From positions 7,193,001-7,257,000 of the forward strand of contig JAPFBL010001617.1 in the NCBI GenBank assembly GCA_026182355.1: a stretch of 64,000 nt of DNA, read 5' to 3'. The notes under the pieces are model-generated. The model saw only the letters and a program-made list of their open reading frames with translations, was not told the DNA's origin and did not search any database. Below, piece by piece: positions 1 through 12,800 of the stretch. How positions within the stretch are numbered: position 1 is the stretch's first letter; each line of letters opens with the position of its first letter. The stretch is from Hermatobates lingyangjiaoensis. Lineage: Eukaryota > Arthropoda > Insecta > Hemiptera > Hermatobatidae. The position numbers and the translations under genes are program-made.

Positions 1-72
1 GTGGGAAGATGAATATTTAAATTGATTTCCAAAAGTATGTTTTAAATTAATGCCTGCTTTTTTCCTTTGTAG

Positions 73-375
73 TTTCGAAGAAATTACCGTGTAATCATAT
101 ATTTCATACCGCTTGCTTAAGATCCTGGTTTCAAAGACAGCAAACTTGTCCTACTTGTAGACTGAATATCTTGAGAAATCCGACAAATAATGGTGGAGGA
201 AGGGAACAACAGCAAAATCAACCTGCTCAAGCCGAACAAGAAGAAGCCCCTGCTCCACCTCATCCAGCCCCTCCTCACAATCCTCAGCCTCCGCCTAACA
301 ACCCGGACAATATTAATCTCAATTTTCCTTGGATTCACCAATTTAACCTGCCACCTCAACAACCAACTCAACAAG
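73..375 (+). CDS. SYVN1: Synoviolin exon: RING-H2 second half and Pro-rich linker
   Basis: The acceptor is tttgtag at 66-72. Two bases complete a split codon, then the reading starts at 75 with Ser-Lys-Lys-Leu-Pro-Cys-Asn-His. The zinc ligands visible are C, H, H and C of LPCNHIFHTAC and the CPTC pair. The Trp of LRSW is the usual E2-contact residue of RING fingers. After the finger comes about 65 residues rich in Pro, Gln and Asn, ending FNLPPQQPTQQG. The donor is unclear: gttgcc at 376 and gtattt at 385 are both weak and both leave the phase required by the next exon. The second choice adds three residues. The open frame runs on to a stop at 396-398. Confidence 0.9.
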
Positions 376-1105
376 GTTGCCATTGTATTTTCATTTAATG
401 ATATAAGATATTATATTTTATTTATATCTAGGATATATATCTAGTTATTTGATTTATTAGTTATAAAGATTTCGGCTTACATTAGCCATCTTAGGTAAAA
501 ATCTATAAACTAAAATTATAATCAAAACTAAGGCTAAGGTATAGAGAACAACTAACTATGGTACAGTTAACAACTAACTAAGGAAATAAAGTATGGCGAA
601 GGGAGGGAGGTGTAGGTGGGGGGGCCTGTGTAGGCATGCAGGGCAGGGCACTGAACCCATCTACCTGTGTCGTGTCCCTTCACCTACCTCTCTTACAAAC
701 TTATAGGTGGTATCAAAATTTTTTGAACTGGGTATAGCTTTAAGGTCACTGTTTTGTATGTTTAATGAAGGGTAGTATTCATTGATGTAGAGGGCTTCAA
801 GTATATGTAGTCTGACGTCGTCTTGTAAGCTTTGCAAAATAGTTGTCCCCTCAGTCAGGTTCTCTCTTGTTAATTTCTGTTTATGAACCTCTTCAGCATG
901 GCTCTTCGGTGCTCCTCCTGCAAGGTGGAGAGTCAATCGCTGTGAAAGCTTCGTCGTAGTCAGCCCTATATACTTGGAAGGCAGGGTTGCACAGTCCCCT
1001 GTGGTACTTTAATGTTTGTGTATGATGGCAGCAGATTTAATGTTTGTGTATGATGGCAGCAGATTAATGTTAATGTATGATGGCAGCAGTCTGCTGCCAT
1101 CATAC

Positions 1106-1156
<51 letters not shown>

Positions 1157-3844
1157 CAACAGATCTTTTCTTAAGCATATTTTGTTGAAAATGATCGCAG
1201 TTTCTGCATTCACGACCTTTTTATAACAGATTCTAACCTCCTGGCTATTTTCCTTAGTAGTAGTAAACTAAGGAAATACTACAATACCTCCTGACTATTG
1301 TAGTAGGTAAACTATAAATCAGGTTCGCCAATGACATTTCCAAGTAAATAGGTCAAGTGAACGAAAGAAATTTACAATTGTATTGTATTGTATTTTAATA
1401 TCTTTTACAAAACTAAGAGAACAAAGGATCTCCTAATTTTAAACAGACCTACACTCACCACAAATGATCTGCAACATGGTCACCTGGTGTACCAGTACAC
1501 ATGCTTTACAGGGAGCTGTGCAACCCTGCCATCAAGGTAGATTGGGATGACTACGACCAGACTATCGAGACGCCTGACCATGCACCTTGCCGCAGGGGCC
1601 CCTAAAAAATCACCCAGAGGAGGTCCATAGTACAGCGCTAACAAGACAGACAAATTGAGGGGACCACTATTTTACATTGCAATAGTGATGTAAACAAATT
1701 GCATATCCTTGAAGCTCTCTACATCAAGGATGAAGGTCCAAATTTAAATATTCAAAATAGTGATTTTTGTATCATCCCAAGCTTAAAAACAATGGAAATA
1801 GATTTAAATTTGTTAAGGAGTGGAAGTTAGCAGGTAGATTGAAGTTTATTCTCTATGGCCGGGTCACATTTTATGACTCTGATTATACATTCGCTAACGA
1901 CCACTCCTTTCCCACTCACCCCTCCCCTTCCCTCTCCTGCCCTTTCATCTATCCATGCCTTCAGTTGTGAATGGAACTTAGACCAAATAGCATTTATAAC
2001 TTTCTTTGTTTAGTTTATTTATTTTAATTGTAAACCTGAGGATAACATATGATTGTTGAAAGCTTGTTTATTAGTGTAAGGTGAATATACATTTAGACCA
2101 TGTTATTAAATTTCTTTCATTTACTTGGAAATGTCATTGGCAAACCTGATTTATAGTTTACCTACTACAATAAGGAAAATAGCCAGGAGGTTAGAATTTG
2201 TTAATAAAAAGGTCGTGAATGAAGAAACTGCGGACATTTTCAATTATATATATATATATATAGGTGTGTTCTCTAATCGGGGTTCGGTCAATTTTCCAGG
2301 ATAAAAAATCAAACTCTCGTTGCCAACGTTTCGGTTTTATTTAAAACCTTTTTCATAGGCCTACAAACAAAGGATAATAAGAAATCACATATCAACATCA
2401 AACATATACACAATATGAAAATGGATTGTTACAACTCATGAATATTACAAGCAGAAATATTTCAGAGATACATAAAACAATATTACTTACAGAAGTAAGA
2501 ATTTTTTAACTAAGAAAATGAAATTTACATTATTTAAAGGAACAACAATGTTAGCCGGACAAAACCTTCGACTAGACTAATAAGATAACATTACAAATAA
2601 CCTCAACACTGTTCACTCAAGGGAACTAAATAAATCAAATTTCACTAAACCTCAGCACAACACTCCAGAATAAATATTACTTAAATTAGTAATATCACTT
2701 CTATGATTAATCGAACTTAGATCCTTTTTAATATATAACATCTCAAGTGTCTTCCTTCTTTGCTCATCTTTTTCTTTTTCTATTATAGTTGTATCTTCAA
2801 AATCGAACGTGTGACCCTCGTTTATTGCATGCCCAGCTAAGGCTGTTGCGTTACTTTTATTTGTTCTTATGGAATAATTATGTTGGTACAACCTTTCTTT
2901 GAGAAAACGACTAGTTTCACCATAGTAACACTTGTCACAGTCTTTACATTTGATGGCATAAATGAGGTTACTTTGTAACTCCTTCGGTATTTTTTCTTTC
3001 AAATTTGAAAATAAAGAAGTTACACTGGCATTTTATAATAAAAGAAAAAATAAATCTTTATTTTCAAATTTGAAAGAAAAAATACCGAAGGAGTTACAAA
3101 GTAACCTCATTTATGCCATCAAATGTAAAGACTGTGACAAGTGTTACTATGGTGAAACTAGTCGTTTTCTCAAAGAAAGGTTGTACCAACATAATTATTC
3201 CATAAGAACAAATAAAAGTAACGCAACAGCCTTAGCTGGGCATGCAATAAACGAGGGTCACACGTTCGATTTTGAAGATACAACTATAATAGAAAAAGAA
3301 AAAGATGAGCAAACAAGGAAGACACTTGAGATGTTATATATTAAAAAGGATCTAAGTTCGATTAATCATAGAAGTGATATTACTAATTTAAGTAATATTT
3401 ATTCTGGAGTGTTGTGCTGAGGTTTAGTGAAATTTGATTTATTTAGTTCCCTTGAGTGAACAGTGTTGAGGTTATTTGTAATGTTATCTTATTAGTCTAG
3501 TCGAAGGTTTTGTCCAGCTAACATTGTTGTTCCTTTAAATAATGTAAATTTCATTTTCTTAGTTAAAAAATTCTTACTTCTGTAAGTAATATTGTTTTAT
3601 GTATCTCTGAAATATTTCTGCTTGTAATATTCATGAGTTGTAACAATCCATTTTCATATTGTGTATATGTTTGATGTTGATATGTGATTTCTTATTATCC
3701 TTTGTTTGTAGGCCTATGAAAAAGGTTTTAAATAAAACCGAAACGTTGGCAACGAGAGTTTGATTTTTTATCCTGGAAAATTGACCGAACCCCGATTAGA
3801 GAACACACCTATTCTATCAAACGGTCGATATATTATTGAATCTG

Positions 3845-3877
<33 letters not shown>

Positions 3878-6800
3878 GAAAAATCACAATTAAACACGTG
3901 ATTCAATCAAAGAAGTCTAGACCACAAGGAAAAAGAAAAACAAAAGAAATGAATTCTCTGAGGCCTTTCACTTTATGTCATAAGAGAGCAAACAAAGTAA
4001 GAAAGAAGTATTTCATGTATACTATTTTATGTATTAGGCATTAAATATAACATCATTAGTAACCTTTTGACTATGGCTAATCACCAACCCCACAATTTCA
4101 ACAATAAAAAAAAATGGTGTGGTCTACACTTAACTTTACTATAAGTAAACATAATATCAAACTTGTTGGCAACCAAGGGATTTTTAGTCTTATTTTAATG
4201 TAATTATAAATATGTTTTAATTATAGTGAATTAGTTGTGTATATGTGGTTACAATAAATTTGTCAGTTATAAGAAGCTTGGGAACCATTGATCAATCTAA
4301 CATGTTATTAAAATTATTAAACTGTGCCTGAATCTTATCAGACTCTTAAACTCTGCAGCCATACCCGTAATATTGCGCATTCCGTTTTCGTACTAAATTC
4401 AATTTCAGAATTGGAGGTCTTTAATTACTTTCATAATTGTATATAGTGAAGTATTTCATACTTCTATAGTTTTAGATAAAAATTGACAAATATCTTTATA
4501 ATCATCAAGGTGATTGGCGGCTTGCATTTAGATACTATTTGATGAAAATTTCTATCTAGACAGAGTTTGCATTCTTCGTTTGAAGTAAAAACAACTTCCA
4601 TTCATAGTAGTTAAGTAAACAAATTTTTAATAGATGCTCTGCATATATTTTTATATTCTCCGTTTGAAGATGTAGTTAGCTTAACAGATGTTAGTTCAGT
4701 TGGGATGAGCTTGTTAAACTGAATTCCGTCTGGTTGTTCTAACCATTCTTAATTGCTTTCTTCGTGTTCTATTTGTCCGATTTACTCCTGTGATAGCTGA
4801 GGTACTTACTGTAAAAATACTCGAGATAGCAGGTTGATTGTATGGTTCCAAAACATTTTCAAACTATTTCCTAACTTATTCGCAGTTATTCCAGGTCCTC
4901 GAATGAAGATCAAATACACTGTTTTCACTACTAATTTATGTCCTATCAGTATATCAGACTAGAGCCCTTTTATTGAAATCAGTAACCATTCAACCATGGT
5001 GATAATTTGTTCCTAATGAGGCCCCCTGTAAAATAATCTACGAATGGCATTTTATCTAACCAGCATATCGGTCAAACTCTTAATGTTTCATTCTGTTATT
5101 TTTTTTATATATTTCATCTAACATAGTATCCTGTGTTGTTATGAAATACTTCTCTAAAAATAATTATGAAGTTCATTAAAGAATTTAAAATCTAAAGTTA
5201 AATTAGAAAATAGAATTAACTACTCTACTGTTTTACTACATGTGTACCATTATTACTAAGTTTATTATACTATTGTGTTGTACTAATTTAAAAAATAGAG
5301 AATGAAACACAATAGTAGAAATATAGCAGCGGTGTTCACTATGAGACTCTGTGTCACAGATATTAATTATGTATCGGATCCTTCTAAATCAAGATTGTTA
5401 TTGTTATTCAAATAAATATAGTCACAGTAGAAATAATGAAATTAATAAACTGATCAGTAATGGTTTTCATAATATTTACCATAGCGTTTGATATTACGTC
5501 TACACAAATTCAACTAGTTGTCAACGAGTTTATTTTATTGACTTTCACTTCAGTTGAATGCAGGCGAATCCAAATTTTTTTTATTTATGATCTAAATAGG
5601 AATTTTTTTTCGTTCAATTCACTTAAACAATTTCTAAGTCCATGTAAACAAATCCGGTAAGTATAGCAGATCATTATTATCCTAAGATGAATTTTTAGGT
5701 TTTATAGCTAAATTTCCCGTTGTGATAGTAGATTTTAAGAACTTTTTGTTATGAATTACTAATTTTATGCTTAATTTTTTGGCCAAATTTCATTGTTCTT
5801 TAATTGACCGTCTAGAGTTAAAAAAAAAAACCTTTTTCTGAAATCATGAAATGTAGCATAACGCTGCTTTTTATTATGAAATTTTGAAAAATAATCCCTA
5901 ATCATGCTCTCAATAGAGTCTATTTTTAGCGATAATTTATTCTAATGTGTCAAAGGGTTTGTCTTGTATCCTACTCACAAGCTTTCAGATTCAATTATCT
6001 GTTGAACTTTTTTACATATTATTGGAAAAGAATACGTTATACGTTGGAGAATTTTGATACTGCGCCCCTGAATTCCATGTAATACCAAAATTTCAAGACT
6101 AATGTTAGCAGTTTAGGAGAGTAAAATGATTAGAAACAACAGAAACGTTGTGGAAAGTGCCCTAAATATAAATCACTTTGAAAACCTGATCAACAGTAGC
6201 ACAAGGCTTTTTAGGTTAGATAATGTTTTAATGAAGGTGTAGTTAAGCAAATTGGACCCTCTGCTAACATGTAACAGTTTAATATGAACTCTAATCCCTA
6301 CTACTGATTCTGACCTAGTGTTTGTTTATATATATTTTTCTTTCTTTTTTTGTTTTTGTATTTCTCATTATTTCTGGGACTTCTATGATTAAGACAATCA
6401 CATGTTCATTGTGATTTTTGGCTTGAAGTAATATATGATAATTACTCATATTTACAAAATAATTAGTATAATTTAGTATAGTATATAGGATAGTATAATT
6501 AGTATATTTAGGAGTCCTAGTTGGACTTTCTCTTTCGACTCGAATTACTTCAATTTGTCGATTTCCGACTTCAACTACTCAACACCAAAAATGTCCTACT
6601 CCGACTCTGTAACCCTAAGCCCAATTTTTAATAATTTTAACCTCCTGTCTCAATGCCTCAATTCCTGAGAGAATATGTCTTGATACTTGAGTTATTAACA
6701 GATTAGATAATGATGAAATAATGAAGGATCTGTTTCTTTGAACTTTAATATTAAAATGTTTCACCAGTTTGTTATTAATGTAAATTTATATGGCCATGTT

Positions 6801-9800
6801 TAAACGCTATTACTATTTTTTACAATTCCTTCAAACAAGGTCGTTCTTTATGCTCTTTATTAATGTGGTTATGAATTTAGGGCATCTTTTACTTATTTTG
6901 CTTAGGACGTCGATTACAGCTTGTTCTTAAGAGTCTAGTATTGACAATGGCTTGAGTAATTGAATTGTATTGTAATTTTATACAGTTATAAAAAAATGAA
7001 CTCAGGCAGATATTTTGTAATTGTTTAACTAGTAAGTACTCGTTAAGTATTCGTATAAAATGCTTATATTTTCCACGATTGGTGATAATGGCATCTTTTG
7101 TGCGATTATTATTGTATAATATTTTCACTTAGTTTATATTATAGGTACTGTTTGGTGGTAAACTTTTACTTCTAGAGCGATGAATATGAATTCAAAATCA
7201 AACATTGTAAAATCAAAAAGAGCTAGGACCTTGACATCTATCTAACAGTGTATAATATTGTCAAGACTGGCAATATACTATTATTTATAATTAATATATT
7301 ATTTGTTTTAATTATTAAATTTATTAATAGGTTCTTCTGAAAGTACATCGTCTAGCAACTGGAACATACCATTCGGTGTACAGCCTGAATTTTTCCCAGA
7401 GTTTTCACCTCTTTTTCCTTTTTTGACATTAAGTGAGTATTTGTAACTACGTGAAAGTACATTTTTATAATTTTATACTTATGAAAACGAACTTTTGATT
7501 AAATGTGTTTTAATAATGAATTAATTTAATTTAATTTCATAATTTGTGGTTATACATGAATTTGAATAAATATAATTCAAAATGAATATTTTGTTTCAAC
7601 AAGACCTAAAATTTAAATACTTCTAGTTGTAATTCATTTCTGTAGTTCTAATCAGGAGTAGATACACTCATATTGATGCACTCTACAAGTGATATATTCG
7701 GATCTTCTCAGCCCATCCGGCTGGGTACATTGGGATGACTGCTTCAAAGTCATTTTTGAATAGTCAGGCCCACATTTGACTCCTAGGAGCATACTCCAAA
7801 CATGGCTTGAATTTAAACCGTTAGTTTTTTTGTTTGGTTTTTGTAACTTGTTTTTTATTATTTTATTTTTTTATTATTTTGTTTTATCAGCTTACAGTTC
7901 TTTTAATTCAATATTTATAATTTTTATATTTATTTTTATGTTTTCTGATTTCTTCCCTTTTATTCTTCTTTAAATTCCAGTTTTTGAATTAGTATGAGTT
8001 CCAAAATTTTCAGTTTGTGGTAGTTACTTTATTTTTTAATTATTTTCATATTTCATGTGTGTTCCAGCCATTAAGTGCATGGTGAGCTGAGGGTTTCACA
8101 GTCCCCATTAGTGCACGTATGCTCCTACACTTGATTTGTTTCCTTTAAAAAGCAGTTGTTGATATGGTTATTATTTATTATAAATAGGTTACTGACAGGT
8201 GGGCTTTTATAGTAAATGATGAGCGCTACTTTTTCATTTATGTTTTTGCACTTCACATTATTCCTTGATTTGTTTTCCAACATTTAGTACCTGAGGCGTT
8301 GACAATAGAGAAGGTTGACTTTGTTAGATAATGTTATTAACTACAGGGATAAACATTTGTTTAGAATGAATTTTAACTTTATGTAAATTGTCATTGTTTA
8401 GTCTGTGAATGACTGAAATAAATTACTAATTTTTTTGGTCCAAAATCTCCTGAAGTAACTTCTATATTTTATGACGTACTGAATAGTACAGTTGAATTAT
8501 GTTTTAATAGAGTAGTCGTTATCGGATGACAGTTTGCAAATGAGAGTATTATATATACTGCACATCCTCTTTTAACAAGTTAAAATTCAATACTCTTCTT
8601 GCAAAACACTCGCAATCTAAGTTGTTTGCAAGTCCTAATTTCCCTCTCCCTCCACAGACTATGTACAATTCAGAAATTAGAAAGTTGTATAGAAAAATGT
8701 ATTCAATGAATCATTTCTTTTTATAAGAAAGTAATTTGTGTGTCTCATGTAAAACTTTTACGGCTTGAATTGTTTTATGTACAATTACAAAATATTGTAT
8801 TTAATATAACAATACATAGTAATATTGTATGTACATTTAGGAAATATTTAATTAAATACATTATTTCAGATGCACCTCCTCCTCTACCTCCTACAGATGG
8901 TTTAAGCCTAGATGAACTTAAGACAATGGAAAAAATGACAAGAGAAGGCGTAGAAGCTAGACTGAAGTGTTTGCAAAATATATCTCGAATGCTTGATACA
9001 TCCGTTATTATGATGCAACAATACTGTTCTGCTGCCAAAGCTGCTTCTGAAAGTTGGTAATATTTTTCTGTCTGCCTTAAAGACTGCTTTAAGTCTTTAC
9101 TGTTAATTTTTGTAGATGTTTTATTCAACTAACCCTCTTGTGTAATTTGTTATTAACAAATTTTATATATATTTTGTCAGATCTTTGCCAGCGAACTACC
9201 TGGAAGGGCATTAGAACATGTCTATTTTTTATTGAATTTAGGGTGCTTTCTTTATTTGTGAATTCACGTGACATCTTACTGTAACATTTATGTATATGCA
9301 TAACAGGATTTCAAAATAAACGCGTAAAATAAAATACGTCTAAACCACGGTAAGTAATTCCGAAATGGGACTAAATTCTTTCGACCGAAATAGTGGGTAT
9401 AGGTAATCTATTAATTATTTACTTATATCCATTTTTATTCTGCACATCCGTGAAGTATGTTAGGCATATGTTTTTGAGAGCATTATACTCTTTTCCTATA
9501 TTTTAAACCCTTAATGATGAAATTAACCACATTATTTTTAATGCTCATTCATTAAAATACCCCGTCGTTTATATTGACAAAGCTTTAAAGAACATTTAAA
9601 AAACTTTTCAAATGTGTAACAAAAACTGGTTTATTGTCAAATATCATCGTTTTGCCATATCATGAGGAGTAACTTGCTCTTCATCGTGACTTTTATATCG
9701 TTTTTTCTAAAGAAAATAATGTAGGTAATTTTGTGATTAAAACTTTCCTTGAAACTCTAGCCCAGTGGAATATACGAAATTCCGTGTAAATGTTTCATAA

Positions 9801-12800
9801 CATATACGTGGCTCAGATTGGTTAATTATTGAAATTGCGAGTTAAACAATATCAGTGCTCCTAATTAGAAGTGAACAAAGTACTACCTTATTTTGGATGC
9901 ATATAATGAGAGTCATTATATTATTATATAAATAGGACAAAAGCTAAAATGATCACTTTTAGTTGCCAAGAAATATTAATTAAATTTAACAGATCAAATA
10001 TAACCATTAGTAATGGTTTATTCAAATTAGACTCAGTATTAACGAAATATTAGGGAATTACAGATGGGAGTAGAAAATTGTAATGATATAATTATATAAG
10101 TTAGGTGTTCAAAACATTATTATTTTTTTTTTTTTGTAACCCTTGTACTATTTATAAGTTTCTTAAAAGAAGAGAACTTAGTGATAGATATGATTCTAGA
10201 AGTGAACGATCATCAAGTATCAAGCTCCAGTGCTAAAAAGACAAAAGTTTACGTTAATAGACAATATTGTTTGATGGTTATTTGAGGTTCACATTTCATG
10301 GTCTGGTGATGTCAATAAACCAAGCCTATTGTGTGCACCGTGCGGGTACAGATTATCAAATTATAAAGTAAGTTATAAAGACAATTTATTTCTAAACATT
10401 CATCTCTGAAAGATAAGGAACTGAGTTATTTTCAAAAACTGTTAAATCAGCAATCAAAACAGTAAAATGTTTTTACAAAAGTAATGACACTGTCAGAACG
10501 GGCTCGCTCGACTAGCGTCACATGAAGTGTTAAAAATAATAGCATTAAATTCTAAAGTTGAAAGAGAATTGGACAAATACCTCTTTCCAATGATAAGTTC
10601 ATCTTAAAATTCTAGAATTATCAGAAGATATTGAAGATAATGTTTAGAAAAAAGTAAAGGATCTTAATTTTATAACAGGTAACAAATCAACTGATATTAG
10701 TGGCACAAGTCACTCTCTTGCATTTGTTCGTTTTAATGGTGGTGATGAAATAATTTTTTCATAACCATCGTTTCTATTTTTGGTGTTGGAAAGCAATGTG
10801 CACAACTGCAAGAGGTCAAGATATTAATACGATTAAATGCTAAATTTTATATTATTAAATGTTAAGTCCAGGCGTCTCTGCTCAACCTTAGTGAGTACCA
10901 CTGTCTGCGGGTCTGTCGGCATAACGATGCATGAGTATCAACCTGTAAAGAAGAGAAAGAAGAAAAACGAACGGAGAAAAGGATGAAAAGGCAAAGCACT
11001 CATGAGCTAGATAGCCCTGTCCCCGTAGTACTGATAGTATTTAAGCAAAAAGATTTAAAGCTTTTTATGCCAAGTACTGTCTATGGAAATCAAGGCTGTT
11101 TGAAAAACTATGCAAATAAATGGACTCTCAGCATTTTAAATTTTAAATTACTAATCCATACCGGAGTAAAGATTGTTATCGAAAGGAAAAATTTTGCAAA
11201 TACCTGCGTTGCAAAATGTTCTGTGCCAAACTGGAATAAATAACAACAGAGCCATTTAGTCATCTAAACAATATGAGCGGTAGCATGCATGGTAGAGACA
11301 AATACATTCTCCATTCAATTAATGAATTAGTTGCATACAAAAGAAAATGGTGATTTGGAAAAATAGAGTAAGAATGAGGAATGCTTTAAAGCGTACTACC
11401 TGCCTTAAAGAAATGATACCTATTGAAGTTAACCATCTAACTATCCTTGAAGATAGTGTCAATATGTATTTTACATAATGAATACTGACATTTTTGAATG
11501 GATTAGATATTCCTTTATAAATGTTACTTTAGGGGTTTACAGTTATGTTAAAAAGAATAATTTGTCACAATTTTGATGAGAGTAGACTTAAATTAACATA
11601 CTCGACTGTACCAATTGTACAGGTTGGATTTAATTACAAAGAGAATAATCCCGCAATAACTAAATGGTTTTATCAGGTGTATTATAATGTTCTACTTCTT
11701 ACGTATGTTAATTAGGTTTCTCCACTATAAACAACATTAAACACAATGAGCGAGAAAGATTACAATCAACGCAAGTAAACATGAGGGTATGTTTATCACA
11801 CATTCGACGATCATTGAGGAAATTGTAAAAAAACACGAGGTGCACGTTTCTTATTAATTATCTATACAACTGACTTAATAAATATCGAAACACGAAAATA
11901 ATAAAGTAAGTCCGTATTTCTCTTTTTTTATTGATTAAACTTAAACCATCCAAATGTTTACCTTATAACATTTAAGTGTATTTTTGTGTAAATTTTGCTT
12001 ACTCTGCCGCCCATTTTTATGTGCTGTAGGTATGCTGTTAGTAAAAAAGAGTGAAAAACACTTGTCTAGTTTATTATTAATGTTCAAAATTAATAATCAA
12101 GTTAGTTAATCATCTGTCTACAAACTTATGATGTTTCATGTTCTTATGTTCTATAGAAATATTCTATAGTAAGGATGAAATATTCAGTAAGATATTAAGA
12201 TATAATTAATTGTAGTTTGTGTTAGTATAATAATTGTATTGTCTTCCTGACACGGGAGTAAGTACATTTTAATGCAAATATGTTTTTTTCTGATTAAAAT
12301 AATATATTGTCTTTCCTTTTTAATGTATGAAAATAATTTTAACTTATATATATAAAAAAAAGGAGTAGTATATTACATGAATAACGTAATTTGTTTATGG
12401 TTTTCAATGCATAGCCCCATGACTTTTACCAAAAGTCACGAACCAGAGATGATGCCATGCAGTAGTAAAGAAGCTTTTGGATTTGATTCAAAAGGTTTGA
12501 GAAGTGACTCAGTTAATGAAGATTCCGAAACTGTGGTTACGAGGTAAGATTCTATCATAATTTTATTTTTTGAAACATACGGATGTTTTAATTAATAGCA
12601 TAATTTCTAAAAAAAGAAAAAAAACCTTGCTTATTTACATATAGATTATTCAAAATTATCAGTTGAAGTGTAATTTTAAAACAAATACCTTCAAAAACTT
12701 GATATCGGCAACCATTGATACCGTATTTACCCACCAATATGATTCAAAATTGTTTAAAACTATTACATTTGTTATTAATGGACTTCCTATTGATGTTGAA

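Larger units (their letters stand above)
1186..2244 (+). mobile_element. PLE fragment bounded by long inverted repeats
   Basis: Sequence at about 1186-1375 (cgcagtttctgcattcacga onward, through ttggaaatgtcattggcgaa read inverted) returns as its reverse complement at about 2101-2244. The arms are roughly 145-190 bp and enclose a decayed GIY-YIG fragment and a hammerhead-like motif. Inverted terminal copies of this kind are a known feature of Penelope-like insertions. The same starting phrase, ttgttgaaaa...ctgcattcacgac, recurs near 42452, so both belong to one PLE lineage. Confidence 0.65.
2261..3811. repeat. Long near-perfect palindrome made of two PLE 3' ends
   Basis: Left arm 2261-3017 and right arm 3056-3811 are reverse complements around a 38-bp AT-rich centre. 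Both end in the same PLE terminal sequence (ggtgtgttctctaatcgggg on the left). The two encoded GIY-YIG proteins differ at one residue over 116 (Arg versus Thr after DEQ). The palindrome is therefore recent, or kept alike by conversion. A structure of this size is cruciform-prone and hard to assemble. Confidence 0.9.
376..7330 (+). other. Synoviolin intron, about 7 kb, filled with PLE and TIR-element debris
   Basis: No exon of synoviolin is seen between 376 and 7330. The stretch holds PLE fragments (661-1012, 1180-2245, 2261-3811), an old copy of the 2.1 kb TIR element (about 4108-6165), and otherwise AT-rich sequence. From 6170 to 7330 I see nothing recognisable. Confidence 0.8.

Noticed and set aside
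117..383. 88-residue frame on the - strand
   Set aside because: It is the antisense shadow of the synoviolin RING exon.
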